Of a DNA stretch of 64,000 nt, positions 1 to 9,666 are shown piece by piece. The stretch is from Enterococcus lemanii. Lineage in GTDB: Bacteria > Bacillota > Bacilli > Lactobacillales > Enterococcaceae. Positions within the stretch are counted from its first letter, which is position 1. Every line of letters begins with the position of its first letter. Position numbers and translations under genes: made by a program. The DNA lies in contig NZ_JAFBFD010000010.1 of the NCBI RefSeq assembly GCF_016909125.1, positions 1-64,000 of the forward strand. The letters are read 5' to 3'. Under the pieces are notes generated by a model, which worked only from the letters and a program-made list of their open reading frames with translations, did not search any database and was not told where the DNA came from.

Positions 1-128
1 ATAAGTCATCCTTGATTCAGTATAAAGGACTTTTTTTGGTTTAGATAGTGATAAATGAGGTTTTTAGTGCGAAATAATCTTTGCACCACTAGTGACTACC
101 AATAGTTTAGAAATAAGGAGATCAATCT

Positions 129-656
129 ATGAATGAACCAAAATATTGCCGTGTATCGAAAGTAATTCAAACCCATCGCATTTTTCCATTTGACTTAAAT
201 CCATTTGGTTTTTTATTTGGTGGCAAGTTGATGACGTTAATTGATGACGCGGCTTCAATTTCTGTTAGTCGCCATTGTCGTCGAGGGGCAGTAACAGCCT
301 CTTTAGATCAGTTGAATTTTTTAAAGCCGCTTCATTCGAACCATTCTGTTTGTATCGAAACGTATATTTCTGGGGTGCATCGTAAATCAATGGAAGTTTT
401 TGTTAAAGTCATTGGAGAAGATTTAGTCACAGGCGAACGTTATCTCGCTGCAACTAGCTTTATGACCTTTGTTGCCATTCCTTCGCATATGAATGAAGAA
501 GTTGATTTTGTTTTGCCAATGGTTGTTCCTGAAACGTCAGAAGAAAAGTTAGTTTGTGCCGGTTATGAACAACGTCGCTTGCACCGTTTAGCCGAAAGAA
601 AAGCTTATAAAGACTTTTCCGCGCAACTTTCGGTCGATTTACCTTGGGATTCTTGA
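129..656 (+). CDS. Acyl-CoA thioesterase, hotdog fold (YkhA/BACH type)
   Basis: A 175-residue cytosolic protein that probably hydrolyses acyl-CoA thioesters to free acid and CoA. The single hotdog domain covers about residues 8-125. It shows the family pattern NPFGFLFGGKLMTLID (central helix with the catalytic Asp region), then the strands TASLDQLNFLKPL and the late AATSFMTFVAI strand. Length suits a single-hotdog enzyme of the YciA/YkhA group. The ATG at 129 follows the ribosome site AAGGAG with normal spacing. It is a lone gene 100 bp before typA. The family is clear; the natural substrate cannot be read from sequence. Confidence 0.85.
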   Translation: MNEPKYCRVSKVIQTHRIFPFDLNPFGFLFGGKLMTLIDDAASISVSRHCRRGAVTASLDQLNFLKPLHSNHSVCIETYISGVHRKSMEVFVKVIGEDLVTGERYLAATSFMTFVAIPSHMNEEVDFVLPMVVPETSEEKLVCAGYEQRRLHRLAERKAYKDFSAQLSVDLPWDS

Positions 657-703
657 ATTTTTTTAAAATTTGAAAACTTTTCACTATATTTCAGAAAGTT
701 TTT

Positions 704-713
704 TTGTTATAAT
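704..713 (+). promoter_or_regulatory. Extended -10 promoter of typA
   Basis: TGTTATAAT at 705-713 is an extended -10 element (TG one base upstream of TATAAT), about 44 bp before the typA start. No convincing -35 hexamer sits at the expected distance, as is common for extended -10 promoters. Confidence 0.5.
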
Positions 714-756
714 TACTCGTCGATGTAATGCCATAAGAAAAAAGGAGTAAAATTAA

Positions 757-2592
757 TTGAAATACAGAAATGATTTACGCAATGTTGCGATTATCGCTCA
801 CGTTGACCACGGGAAAACGACCTTGGTCGATGAGTTATTGAAACAATCTCATGCTGTGAAAGAGCGTGGTCAAGATAAAGACCGCTCAATGGACTCAAAT
901 GCAATTGAACAAGAACGTGGAATTACAATTTTAGCTAAGAATACGGCCGTAGAATATAATGGTACACGTATTAATATTTTAGATACCCCAGGACACGCGG
1001 ATTTTGGTGGAGAAGTTGAGCGGATCATGAAAATGGTCGATGGCGTTATTTTAGTCGTTGATGCATATGAAGGGACGATGCCTCAAACACGCTTTGTACT
1101 TAAAAAAGCTTTGGAACAAGGAGTAACACCAATTGTTGTCGTAAATAAAATCGATAAACCATCCGCTCGCCCGGAATTTGTCGTTGATGAAGTCTTAGAG
1201 TTATTTATTGAACTTGGTGCAGAAGATGACCAATTAGACTTCCCAGTTATTTACGCTTCTGCTTTAAACGGTTCTTCCAGTCTATCAGATGACCCTGCTG
1301 ACCAAGAGCCTACAATGAACCATGTATTCGATACAATCATTGATCACATTCCAGCCCCAGTTGATAATAGCGATGAGCCACTACAGTTCCAAGTTTCTTT
1401 ACTTGATTACAATGACTATGTTGGCCGAATTGGAATTGGGCGCGTTTTCCGTGGCACGATTCGTGTCGGTGACCAAGTTTCTTTAATGAAGTTAGACGGC
1501 ACATTCAAAAATTTCCGTGTCACAAAATTACTTGGTTTCTTAGGTTTTGATCGCGTGGAGATTCAAGAAGCGAAAGCCGGCGATTTAATTGCGGTCTCTG
1601 GTATGGAAGATATTTTCGTTGGGGAAACCGTCACGCCTGCAGACCATCAAGAAGCGTTACCAATCTTACATATTGATGAACCAACTTTACAAATGACCTT
1701 TTTAGTCAATAACTCACCTTTTGCGGGCCGCGAAGGAAAATTCATTACTGCTCGTAAAATTGAGGAACGTTTAATGTCAGAATTACAAACGGACGTTTCT
1801 TTGAGAATTGATTCAATTGGTCCGGATTCTTGGATTGTTTCTGGTCGTGGTGAATTACACTTGTCTATTTTAATTGAAAATATGCGTCGTGAAGGCTATG
1901 AGCTACAAGTATCACGCCCTGAAGTAATTGAACGCGAAATTGATGGTGTAAAATGCGAGCCATTTGAGCGTGTACAAATTGACACGCCTGAAGAGTATAT
2001 GGGTTCAGTTATTGAATCCCTTGGTTACCGTAAAGCAGAAATGCAAGATATGATTAATACAGGCAATGGTCAAGTACGTATTATTTTCTTGGCACCAGCT
2101 CGTGGATTAATTGGTTACACGACGGAATTTTTATCAATGACTCGTGGTTATGGTATTTTGCACCATACTTTTGATCAGTACTTACCAATGATTCAATCAC
2201 AAATTGGTGGTCGTCACCATGGTGCGCTTGTATCAATTGATACTGGAAAAGCAACCACCTATTCGATTATGAGTGTCGAAGAGCGTGGAACAGTCTTTGT
2301 TGAACCAGGAACAGAAGTATACGAAGGAATGATTGTTGGTGAAAACTCTCGTGAGAATGACTTGACGGTTAATATTACGAAAGCTAAACAAATGACTAAC
2401 GTTCGTTCTGCAACAAAAGATCAAACATCAGTGATTAAAAAACCGAAGAAATTAACTTTAGAAGAATCACTTGAATTTTTAAATGAAGATGAGTACTGCG
2501 AAGTTACACCAGAAAGTATTCGTTTACGCAAACAAATTTTAAATAAAAATGAACGTGAAAAAGCAGCGAAGAAAAAGAAAAAAGCAGAGTAA
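757..2592 (+). CDS. typA: Ribosome-associated translational GTPase TypA/BipA
   Basis: A 611-residue elongation-factor-like GTPase that binds ribosomes and supports 50S assembly and growth under stress. The GTPase domain shows the P-loop AHVDHGKTT, switch I region QERGITI, the G3 motif [11 protein letters not shown] and the G4 motif NKID; EF-Tu domain 2, EF-G-like domains and the BipA-specific C-terminal domain follow (GARHHGALV-like segment near residue 488). The start is TTG at 757, chosen because AAAGGAG (741-747) lies at the right distance and no upstream in-frame alternative has one. The C-terminal tail is lysine-rich. It is monocistronic, with its own promoter and a strong terminator. 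Confidence 0.97.
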   Translation: MKYRNDLRNVAIIAHVDHGKTTLVDELLKQSHAVKERGQDKDRSMDSNAIEQERGITILAKNTAVEYNGTRINILDTPGHADFGGEVERIMKMVDGVILVVDAYEGTMPQTRFVLKKALEQGVTPIVVVNKIDKPSARPEFVVDEVLELFIELGAEDDQLDFPVIYASALNGSSSLSDDPADQEPTMNHVFDTIIDHIPAPVDNSDEPLQFQVSLLDYNDYVGRIGIGRVFRGTIRVGDQVSLMKLDGTFKNFRVTKLLGFLGFDRVEIQEAKAGDLIAVSGMEDIFVGETVTPADHQEALPILHIDEPTLQMTFLVNNSPFAGREGKFITARKIEERLMSELQTDVSLRIDSIGPDSWIVSGRGELHLSILIENMRREGYELQVSRPEVIEREIDGVKCEPFERVQIDTPEEYMGSVIESLGYRKAEMQDMINTGNGQVRIIFLAPARGLIGYTTEFLSMTRGYGILHHTFDQYLPMIQSQIGGRHHGALVSIDTGKATTYSIMSVEERGTVFVEPGTEVYEGMIVGENSRENDLTVNITKAKQMTNVRSATKDQTSVIKKPKKLTLEESLEFLNEDEYCEVTPESIRLRKQILNKNEREKAAKKKKKAE

Positions 2593-2635
2593 ATTAAAAA
2601 ATAAGCTTGCTGATGAATCGAATAAAATAAAGCGA

Positions 2636-2680
2636 CAACCGACGAAAAAGGCTCTTTAACTTTTTGTCGGTTGTTTTTTT
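2636..2680 (+). terminator. Rho-independent terminator after typA
   Basis: Inverted repeat CAACCGACgAAAAAG / CTTTTTgTCGGTTG followed by a run of seven T. Confidence 0.9.
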
Positions 2681-2773
2681 ATATAAAAGTAGAAATCATT
2701 CGTTAATTAGTGTCTACCGATTCAATAAAAAAATATTGAAACAGCGGTGTTTGGCATCGGTATTTTATATAAC

Positions 2774-2817
2774 AAGTGCACGATTTTCAACGGTAAAATA
2801 CGGAAAATCGTGCACTT
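2774..2817 (+). terminator. Hairpin in the leader of the IS transposase
   Basis: Perfect 15-bp stem AAGTGCACGATTTTC / GAAAATCGTGCACTT with a 14-base loop, followed by TTTA. It lies between the IS end and the transposase ribosome site, where such hairpins usually block transcription entering from outside. Confidence 0.6.
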
Positions 2818-2839
2818 TTATCAATATTGGAGGCTTCTA

Positions 2840-2956
2840 ATGCGTAAACCACAAATTTACCAGCAGCTTATTTTTGCAGATTTTGATCAACTTGTTGGCT
2901 TAAAAACGAAAATGAGATGGCCGAATAATCATGCGACATCAGTTAAAAGAGATTAA
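2840..2956 (+). pseudogene. N-terminal fragment of IS5-family transposase
   Basis: The ATG at 2840 follows GGAGG (2829-2833). The frame encodes about 39 residues beginning MRKPQIYQQLIFADFDQ and continuing to VGLK, which I recognise as the N-terminus of an IS5/IS1182-type transposase that would normally run to several hundred residues. After the short RW dipeptide near residue 26 the sequence no longer resembles the family and the frame closes, so this is a deleted, non-functional copy. The continuation of the same protein (from RWIKKAARIPW) survives in the other relic at 42878. Confidence 0.6.
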
Positions 2957-3135
2957 AGTTTCTTCTGAAATTGTGGGTAACTTAAAAATATCAAAACCAA
3001 AAAGATTGACCTAGTCGGCTTTCGAAAAAAAACACCTTGGACAATTCGCTTTTTGTGTTTCATAATACGGGTATGTTTCACAATAAAAGAAAATTAAATT
3101 TCCTGAAAAGTTCCAAAGAATTAACCGGTAGTTTA

Positions 3136-3144
3136 TGCTATAAT
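3136..3144 (+). promoter_or_regulatory. Extended -10 promoter of the ylaN-ftsW operon
   Basis: TGCTATAAT at 3136-3144, 33 bp upstream of the ylaN ATG. A good -35 is not evident. Confidence 0.5.
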
Positions 3145-3176
3145 AGAAAAACGAATATAAGATAGGGGGAGTGAAC

Positions 3177-3476
3177 ATGGAACTGTCTTCAGAGTCCAAA
3201 GCAAGACAATTGCTTGAGGAAGAAGCGAATCGCATTCGGCTTTTAATTAAAAATCAAAAGCATAGTCTTTGCATTGCCCACTGCAAGGCGTTTGAAGAAG
3301 TAGTGGATACGCAGATGTATGGGTTATCTCGACAAATTGCTTTTGCCATTTCGTTAGGAGCGATTTCAAACGTGATAGGACAACAAATATTAAGTGATTT
3401 AGAAAGAGATTTAAATCAAATGTATCATGAAGTTTATCAAGATCAACAAGAAAACGAATTAGGCAAGGAGGTTTAG
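3177..3476 (+). CDS. ylaN: YlaN family protein (UPF0358)
   Basis: A 99-residue, all-helical cytosolic protein of the YlaN family, which in Bacillus and Staphylococcus is tied to iron homeostasis through Fur. The family core is visible as DTQMYGLSRQIAFAISLG near the middle, and the length matches. The ATG at 3177 is preferred over the in-frame GTG at 3171 because the ribosome site GGGGGA ends at 3170, which leaves no spacing for GTG but 6 bases for ATG. It is 3 bp upstream of ftsW, in the same order as in Bacillus (ylaN-ftsW-pycA). Role in this organism is inferred from family. Confidence 0.9.
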   Translation: MELSSESKARQLLEEEANRIRLLIKNQKHSLCIAHCKAFEEVVDTQMYGLSRQIAFAISLGAISNVIGQQILSDLERDLNQMYHEVYQDQQENELGKEV

Positions 3477-3479
3477 TCT

Positions 3480-4640
3480 TTGCCCAAAGAATTAAAGAAA
3501 AGACACCTGTTAGATTGGGGAATTTTATTACCTTATTTGACGTTGAGTATTATCGGTTTAATGATGGTGTATAGTACCACTTCCTATGTACAATTAATCA
3601 AAGGGGCCAATCCTGCTAAACAAGCAATCTCGCAATTGTTTTTTTGGCTGTTAAGTCTAACCGTAATTATGATTATTTATAAAATGAAAGTAGAATTTTT
3701 GCGAAGGAACAATTTAGTCAATTTAGCAATGATGATTATTACAGTTTTTTTAATCTTGGCTTTCTTTTTTGATAAAGTAAACGGTTCTTGGGGATGGATT
3801 CCTCTTCCGATTATTGGGGGAACAATCCAACCCGTTGAATTTTTAAAATTCATTGTGATTTGGTACTTTTCAGTTAAGTTAGCGAGCTGTCAAAATGTTA
3901 TTCATCTTGGCTTGCTTCAGAATTTAAAAGGGACGTTATTAATTTTTGCCCTCCAGATTGTGCTTATTATGGCTTATCCTGACTTTGGAAATGCCGCGGT
4001 GATTGTTTTATTATTTATGGCGGTACTTTTAACAAGTGGGATTAGTTACTATTATACGTTACTAGCAGGTGGCTTAACGCTTGTCGGTAGTGTTATGATC
4101 GTTTTCATTGTGAATACGATTGGCTCAAAATTGTTACCTAGCCACGTAGTCTCCCGCTTTTTAGTTTTTCGAAATCCTTTCATTGACGAATACGGAGATG
4201 GACACCAAATGATTCAAGGTTACTATGCGATGTTTAATGGTGGAATTTTTGGTCGTGGGTTAGGCAATAGTATTCAAAAAAATGGCTTTTTAAAATTTGC
4301 TCATACGGATTTTGCCTTTGCGATTGTTGTTGAAGAGCTCGGTTTGCTCTTTGCAATTGTGATTTTAGGTTTATTATTTTACTTGATTACCCGAATTATC
4401 TTGATTGGCATTCGTTCAGATGATCCATTTAATTCCATGATGTGTTTAGGGATCGGTGTTTTATTTTTAGTATCAGTTTTTATTAACTTAGGTGGTATTA
4501 CAGGGATTATCCCTTTAACTGGAATTACATTTCCTTTTATTAGTCAAGGAGGTTCTAGTTTATTAATGTTTTCAATTTGTATTGGATTTGTGCTAAATAT
4601 TAGTGCAGATGAAAGAAAAAAACAATATCGATTGAAGTAA
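3480..4640 (+). CDS. ftsW: Septal peptidoglycan glycosyltransferase FtsW (SEDS family)
   Basis: A 386-residue integral membrane protein with about ten hydrophobic helices, of the FtsW/RodA/SpoVE SEDS family that polymerises lipid II at the division septum together with a class B penicillin-binding protein. Family hallmarks include VNGSWGWIPL, the PVEFLKF segment, YPDFGNA, RGLGNSIQK (the periplasmic loop region) and the C-terminal ISQGGSSLL. It starts with TTG at 3480 behind AAGGAGG, 3 bp after ylaN. Assignment as FtsW rather than RodA rests on synteny with ylaN and pyc; sequence alone does not fully separate the two. Confidence 0.92.
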   Translation: MPKELKKRHLLDWGILLPYLTLSIIGLMMVYSTTSYVQLIKGANPAKQAISQLFFWLLSLTVIMIIYKMKVEFLRRNNLVNLAMMIITVFLILAFFFDKVNGSWGWIPLPIIGGTIQPVEFLKFIVIWYFSVKLASCQNVIHLGLLQNLKGTLLIFALQIVLIMAYPDFGNAAVIVLLFMAVLLTSGISYYYTLLAGGLTLVGSVMIVFIVNTIGSKLLPSHVVSRFLVFRNPFIDEYGDGHQMIQGYYAMFNGGIFGRGLGNSIQKNGFLKFAHTDFAFAIVVEELGLLFAIVILGLLFYLITRIILIGIRSDDPFNSMMCLGIGVLFLVSVFINLGGITGIIPLTGITFPFISQGGSSLLMFSICIGFVLNISADERKKQYRLK

Positions 4641-4659
4641 ATTTTGAAGGAGTGGTTAA

Positions 4660-7600
4660 ATGAAAAAAATATTGGTGGCTAACCGAGGAGAAATTGCAAC
4701 GCGCGTTTTACGTGCTGGAGCAGAATTAAAAATAAAGACGGTTGCAATTTATGCAGCAGAAGACGAATATTCTGTTCATCGCTTTAAAGCAGATGAAGCT
4801 TACTTGGTTGGTAAGGGAAAACGTCCAATTGATGCATACCTTGATATTGAAGATATCATTCGAATTGCTAAAGAATCTGGGGCCGAAGCGATTCACCCGG
4901 GTTATGGCTTTTTATCAGAGAACTTAGAATTTGCTAAACGATGTGCAGAAGAGGGCTTGATTTTTATCGGTCCAAGCACCCACCATTTAGATATCTTTGG
5001 TGATAAAATTAAAGCCAAACAAGCGGCTTTAGAAGCAGGTATCCCATCCATCCCTGGTTCGGATGGCCCGGTATCTACGGTTGATGAAGTGGTTGCATTT
5101 GCAAAAGAATATGGTTACCCTGTGATGATTAAGGCGGCTTTAGGTGGTGGCGGCCGTGGGATGCGAGTTGCCCACAATGAGCATGAAGCAAGAGATGGGT
5201 ACGAACGTGCTAAAAGTGAAGCGAAAGCGGCTTTTGGTAGTGATGAAGTGTATGTTGAAAAGTATATTAGTCAACCAAAACACATTGAAGTACAAATTTT
5301 AGGCGATACACATGGAAATGTCATGCACTTATTTGAGCGTGATTGTTCGGTTCAACGTCGTCACCAAAAAGTAGTTGAAGTAGCCCCTTGTGTGTCGATG
5401 AATGACGAACAACGAGAAGAAATTTGCCAAGCGGCTGTTCGATTAATGAAACACGTGGGCTATGTTAATGCGGGAACGGTTGAATTTTTAGTTGAAGGAG
5501 ATCATTTCTACTTTATTGAAGTCAATCCGCGTGTGCAAGTAGAGCATACAATTACCGAATTAATTACAGATGTAGATATTGTAACGAGTCAAATTTTGAT
5601 TGCTCAAGGAAAAGACTTACATAAAGAAATTGGCATTCCAACCCAAGATCAATTAACTTATGAAGGTTCAGCCATTCAATGTCGAATTACAACAGAAGAT
5701 CCATTGAACGACTTTTTACCTGATACAGGTAAGATTGATACTTATCGTTCGCCAGGTGGCTTCGGGGTTCGTTTAGACGTTGGTAATGCGTATGCTGGTG
5801 CCGTTGTTACGCCTTACTTTGATTCCTTACTTGTAAAAGTTTGTACACATGGCGCCACCTATGCACAAGCAACGCAAAAAATGGAACGTTGCTTACGTGA
5901 ATTTAGGATTCGTGGAGTAGAAACGAATATTCCATTTATGCGAAATGTGATTCGACACCCAGAGTTTCAATCTGGTTTAGCTAAGACCACTTTTATTGAT
6001 ACAACTCCTGAGTTGTTTGAGTTCCCACAAATGCGTGACCGCGGGAATAAAACTATGAAATACATCGCAGAAATTACGGTAAATGGCTTCCCCGGTATTG
6101 AAAAGCAAACGAAAAAATATTTTGATGCGCCTCGTCGACCAAAGAAAATGGAAATGTTACCGACCTTCCGTTCTGCTAAAAATATTTTAGATGAAGAAGG
6201 GGCCGATGCCGTTGTTGCTTGGGTCAAAGAGCAAAAGAATGTCTTATTAACCGATACGACCTTCCGTGATGCTCACCAAAGTCTACTTGCAACGCGTGTG
6301 CGAACAAAAGATATTGCCGCGATAGCAAGCCAAACCGAGCAAGCCATTCCACAATTGTTCTCAAGCGAAATGTGGGGAGGCGCGACTTTTGACGTATCTT
6401 ATCGCTTCTTAACCGAAGACCCATGGGAAAGATTACGGACATTACGCAAAAAGATGCCAAATACTTTACTGCAAATGTTATTTAGAGGATCAAATGCGGT
6501 TGGGTATTCAAATTACCCAGATAACGTCCTTGTGGCATTCATCAATGAAGCGGCTTCACAAGGAATTGATGTTTTCCGAATTTTTGATAGCTTAAACTGG
6601 ATTCCGCAAATGGAAAAAAGTATTCAAGCGGTTCGTGATGCTGGTAAAATTGCTGAAGCAGCCATTTGTTATACGGGTGATATTAATGACCCAAGCCGAG
6701 CGAAATACAACGTGAAATACTACATTGATATGGCTAAAGAACTACAAGCATTGGGTGCACATACAATTGCAATTAAAGACATGGCGGGGTTATTAAAACC
6801 ACAAGCTTCTTATCGTTTAATTAGCGAATTAAAAGCGGCCATCGATTTGCCGATTCATTTGCACACACATGATACGAGCGGAAATGGGATTATTACGTAC
6901 TCTGCTGCTGTAACAGCGGGCGTTGACATTGTCGATGTCGCGATGAGTGCGATGAGTAGTCATACGAGCCAACCAAGCTTAAGTAGTTTGTATTACGCTT
7001 TAGTTAACGGAAAACGTGTTCCGGATATTGAAATTGAAAAAGTTCAAAAATTAAACCACTACTGGGAAGACGTTCGTCCGTATTATCGTCCGTTTGAAAA
7101 TGGCCTAAATGCACCACAAACGGAAGTTTACGCACATGAAATGCCAGGTGGACAGTATTCGAATCTTCAACAACAAGCCAAAGCTGTCGGTCTAGGCGAG
7201 CGTTGGGATGAAATTACTAAAATGTATCGCAAAGTAAATATGATGTTTGGTGATATTGTTAAAGTAACACCTTCTTCAAAAGTCGTTGGGGATATGGCGT
7301 TATTCATGGTTCAAAATGATTTAACGGAAGAAATCATTTACGAAAGAGGACAAGAAATTAGTTTCCCTGAGTCAGTGGTCACGTTCTTCCAAGGTGATTT
7401 GGGCCAACCAGTTGGTGGGTTCCCAGTTGAATTACAACAAATTATCTTGAAAAACCGTCCTGCTTATACAGAACGCCCAGGTTTAAGAGCCAAAGCAGTC
7501 AATTTTGATGAAGTAAAATTAGAATTAGCCGCTTTAATTGGTTATGAACCAAAGCAAGAAGAAATTTTGAGTTACTTAATGTATCCAGAAGTTTTCTTAG

Positions 7601-8088
7601 GTTATCGTAAAGCTTATGACCAATTTGCTGATATAAAAGTCCTTGATACACCAACATTCTTTAGTGGTATGCGAATTGGCGAAAGAATTGATGTAGAAAT
7701 TGAAAAAGGCAAGGTGCTAATTATTCGTTTAGACGATATTGGGGAACCTGATATTGAAGGAAACCGAACAATCTTCTTTAACTTAAACGGTCAACGTCGT
7801 GAAATTGTTGTTCGTGATAGTTCAATTAAGAGTAAAGTCATTACGAAACGAAAAGTAGAGCCAAGTAATAAAGAACACATTGGGGCAACGATGTCTGGTT
7901 CTGTTTTACAAGTACTCGTTAAAAAAGGAGACAAAGTAAAACGCGGGGATACCTTAATGGTGACAGAAGCAATGAAGATGGAAACATCTATTGAAGCGCG
8001 ATTTGATGGGGTTGTTGGCAGTATTTATGTGGAAGCCGGCGAACCAATTTCTTCAGGTGATTTATTAATGGAATTAAAAGAAAAATAA
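4660..8088 (+). CDS. pyc: Pyruvate carboxylase
   Basis: A 1142-residue biotin enzyme that converts pyruvate, ATP and bicarbonate to oxaloacetate, feeding aspartate and amino acid synthesis. The order is biotin carboxylase (about 1-450, with the glycine-rich KAALGGGGRGMR ATP-grasp loop and the FIEVNPRVQVEH motif), carboxyltransferase (about 530-800, opening LLTDTTFRDAHQSL, with metal-binding HLHTHDTSG), a PYC-specific allosteric/tetramerisation region, and the C-terminal biotinyl domain with EAMKMET around residue 1105, whose lysine carries biotin. Length is typical of full pyruvate carboxylase. ATG with AAGGAG, 19 bp after ftsW. Confidence 0.98.
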   Translation: MKKILVANRGEIATRVLRAGAELKIKTVAIYAAEDEYSVHRFKADEAYLVGKGKRPIDAYLDIEDIIRIAKESGAEAIHPGYGFLSENLEFAKRCAEEGLIFIGPSTHHLDIFGDKIKAKQAALEAGIPSIPGSDGPVSTVDEVVAFAKEYGYPVMIKAALGGGGRGMRVAHNEHEARDGYERAKSEAKAAFGSDEVYVEKYISQPKHIEVQILGDTHGNVMHLFERDCSVQRRHQKVVEVAPCVSMNDEQREEICQAAVRLMKHVGYVNAGTVEFLVEGDHFYFIEVNPRVQVEHTITELITDVDIVTSQILIAQGKDLHKEIGIPTQDQLTYEGSAIQCRITTEDPLNDFLPDTGKIDTYRSPGGFGVRLDVGNAYAGAVVTPYFDSLLVKVCTHGATYAQATQKMERCLREFRIRGVETNIPFMRNVIRHPEFQSGLAKTTFIDTTPELFEFPQMRDRGNKTMKYIAEITVNGFPGIEKQTKKYFDAPRRPKKMEMLPTFRSAKNILDEEGADAVVAWVKEQKNVLLTDTTFRDAHQSLLATRVRTKDIAAIASQTEQAIPQLFSSEMWGGATFDVSYRFLTEDPWERLRTLRKKMPNTLLQMLFRGSNAVGYSNYPDNVLVAFINEAASQGIDVFRIFDSLNWIPQMEKSIQAVRDAGKIAEAAICYTGDINDPSRAKYNVKYYIDMAKELQALGAHTIAIKDMAGLLKPQASYRLISELKAAIDLPIHLHTHDTSGNGIITYSAAVTAGVDIVDVAMSAMSSHTSQPSLSSLYYALVNGKRVPDIEIEKVQKLNHYWEDVRPYYRPFENGLNAPQTEVYAHEMPGGQYSNLQQQAKAVGLGERWDEITKMYRKVNMMFGDIVKVTPSSKVVGDMALFMVQNDLTEEIIYERGQEISFPESVVTFFQGDLGQPVGGFPVELQQIILKNRPAYTERPGLRAKAVNFDEVKLELAALIGYEPKQEEILSYLMYPEVFLGYRKAYDQFADIKVLDTPTFFSGMRIGERIDVEIEKGKVLIIRLDDIGEPDIEGNRTIFFNLNGQRREIVVRDSSIKSKVITKRKVEPSNKEHIGATMSGSVLQVLVKKGDKVKRGDTLMVTEAMKMETSIEARFDGVVGSIYVEAGEPISSGDLLMELKEK

Positions 8089-8113
8089 AAAATGATTGAA
8101 GGAGACAACAACA

Positions 8114-9241
8114 GTGAAACGTCAAATACTATTGTTTATTAGTATTCTTATTGGTTCTTTATTGCTTGTTTATTTATATCCGGTATTTACTTATCAAAGA
8201 GCGGCAGAAACAACAATAAATCAACCTCGTTCACTACAGCCTCCTTCAACTTCTTTAAATGCAGAGGTCATTCCATCATCAGGATTGGCGCTATTTATCG
8301 GGCAAGAGCTCTCATCATTTGAAAAAGAGTATGGTACAGCTGAAGTAGTGAATGATTCAGGCTTTGGCTTTAAAAACCATATTTATCAATACGGTGAGGG
8401 CTCTTTTTTTGAAGTGACAACCACGTTAAACCAGATTACAAGTATTAAATTTATTGGTTCAGATGAAATAAAAAGCGCACCTTTTGAAATCGGCATGACG
8501 ATTGCTGATTTGGCAAAAGATTATGTCATTTCTCCTAACATACAATTTAGATACAATAATGAAAAATATAGTTTTGAGTTGATGGAAGACGATTTAAACT
8601 ATCGCCCATTAATGGTCTTTGATAATTCGACCTTTGCCATTCTTTTTTTTGACCAACAAAAAAATAATAGTAATTTATATGCAATCATGTACCTAGATGC
8701 GCAAACCCTCTTAAAATTAGCGCCATTTCAATTGACGGAAGGAACGCCGCTATTTTTTAGTGTGAACGAAGAAGCAAATTGGGTTAGCATTGACGTTCAA
8801 AAAAGCGAAAAAAGTCAGCGTGTCATGCAAATGTTACGCCAAAATTTTAATTTTCCAGTGTATGAAACGCAACCCCCTTTACAATATACGACGGAAGAAC
8901 GATTAGGGAAATTTTTAGAAAACCCTGAAGATATTATTTCGACGGAGCGGTTAAAGAGTTATTTGCGAATTCAAGAAAATGCAGAACAACAAAAATGGGT
9001 CTTAAGTAAGCAAGAACTTGCGATTTTGTTAAAAGATTACGAGCATAAAATTCTATATGGTCATTTTGAAATGCCGGTTTATGATCCGATTTTTACGATT
9101 TTATCTTGGTATAGCAACCCTTATTTAGTTTCTCATCTTTTTTATGAAAAATCAGAAGCGCTAGGGATTGCCTTTTCAAAAGAGAATATGTTAGTCTTAT
9201 TCCAAGAGATGAATAAAATAGAAGAAAGCGGGGACAACTAG
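8114..9241 (+). CDS. Membrane-anchored CAP-associated domain protein
   Basis: A 375-residue protein with one N-terminal membrane segment (about residues 5-22) and an extracellular part that begins with a CAP-associated N-terminal domain (signature IGQELSSFEKEYGTA, then the second repeat FEIGMTIADLAKDY). Members elsewhere, such as Bacillus YlbC in the same neighbourhood, carry a C-terminal SCP/CAP domain; here the last 120 residues do not show an obvious CAP signature. GTG at 8114 is chosen because AGGAG at 8100-8104 is 9 bases upstream; an in-frame TTG at 8096 overlaps that site. Overlaps ylbF by one base. Biochemical role unknown. Confidence 0.7.
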   Translation: MKRQILLFISILIGSLLLVYLYPVFTYQRAAETTINQPRSLQPPSTSLNAEVIPSSGLALFIGQELSSFEKEYGTAEVVNDSGFGFKNHIYQYGEGSFFEVTTTLNQITSIKFIGSDEIKSAPFEIGMTIADLAKDYVISPNIQFRYNNEKYSFELMEDDLNYRPLMVFDNSTFAILFFDQQKNNSNLYAIMYLDAQTLLKLAPFQLTEGTPLFFSVNEEANWVSIDVQKSEKSQRVMQMLRQNFNFPVYETQPPLQYTTEERLGKFLENPEDIISTERLKSYLRIQENAEQQKWVLSKQELAILLKDYEHKILYGHFEMPVYDPIFTILSWYSNPYLVSHLFYEKSEALGIAFSKENMLVLFQEMNKIEESGDN

Positions 9242-9666
9242 TGATTTACAATGATCATTTTTTCGCCATTGAAGATCAAGTTGGACAACTTGTCAATCAA
9301 ATTATTAAGAGCTCTTCTTTTAATGCCTATATTCAAGCTAAAAAAATGATGCACCATGATGCAACGGTAGCAAAATTGCGGCAAGAATTTACGCAGCATA
9401 AAGGGAGTTTTGAACGAATTGAAAGTTACGGGAAATATGCTCCTGATTATCGTGAAAAACAACGGGCCTTAAGAAAGAGTAAACGAGCGCTTGATTTGCA
9501 TCCTTTAGTTGCCCAGTATCGTTTAGCTGAAACACAGTTACAAGGACTACTTGATGAAATTAGCTTAAAAGTGGCTGAGATCTTTTCAGAAGATATTATT
9601 GTCGAAACGGGAAATCCGTTTTTTGAATCGAAATCTGGTTGTAAAGGAGGGTGTTCTCATGGGTGA
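9241..9666 (+). CDS. ylbF: YlbF/RicF-type regulatory protein
   Basis: A 141-residue helical protein of the YlbF/YmcA family. In Bacillus YlbF (RicF) works with RicA and RicT in a complex that carries iron-sulfur clusters and promotes RNase Y-dependent mRNA maturation. The family core is visible in the FNAYIQAKKMM helix and the LHPLVAQYRLAE segment. The tail SGCKGGCSHG supplies two cysteines consistent with cluster ligation. The start is GTG at 9241, overlapping the stop of the upstream gene by one base, so translation is probably coupled. It sits directly before ylbG as in Bacillus. Confidence 0.85.
   Translation: MIYNDHFFAIEDQVGQLVNQIIKSSSFNAYIQAKKMMHHDATVAKLRQEFTQHKGSFERIESYGKYAPDYREKQRALRKSKRALDLHPLVAQYRLAETQLQGLLDEISLKVAEIFSEDIIVETGNPFFESKSGCKGGCSHG

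Larger units (their letters stand above)
2708..2960 (+). mobile_element. Truncated IS5/IS1182-type insertion sequence (left end)
   Basis: Left end of an insertion sequence. It begins with GTGTCTACCGATTCAAT (2710-2726) and shares about 110 bp with the segment starting at 42780 and about 45 bp with the one at 17684. It contains a perfect 15-bp hairpin (2774-2817) and a transposase start, then sequence similarity stops near 2915; no right end is visible. The unannotated stretch 2593-3176 otherwise holds the typA terminator, a 27-codon open frame (2930-3013) that I cannot assign, and the ylaN promoter. Confidence 0.7.

Noticed and set aside
9599-9658. Upstream start for YlbG
   Set aside because: It would lie in the end of ylbF without a ribosome site; ATG at 9659 follows AAAGGAGGG.
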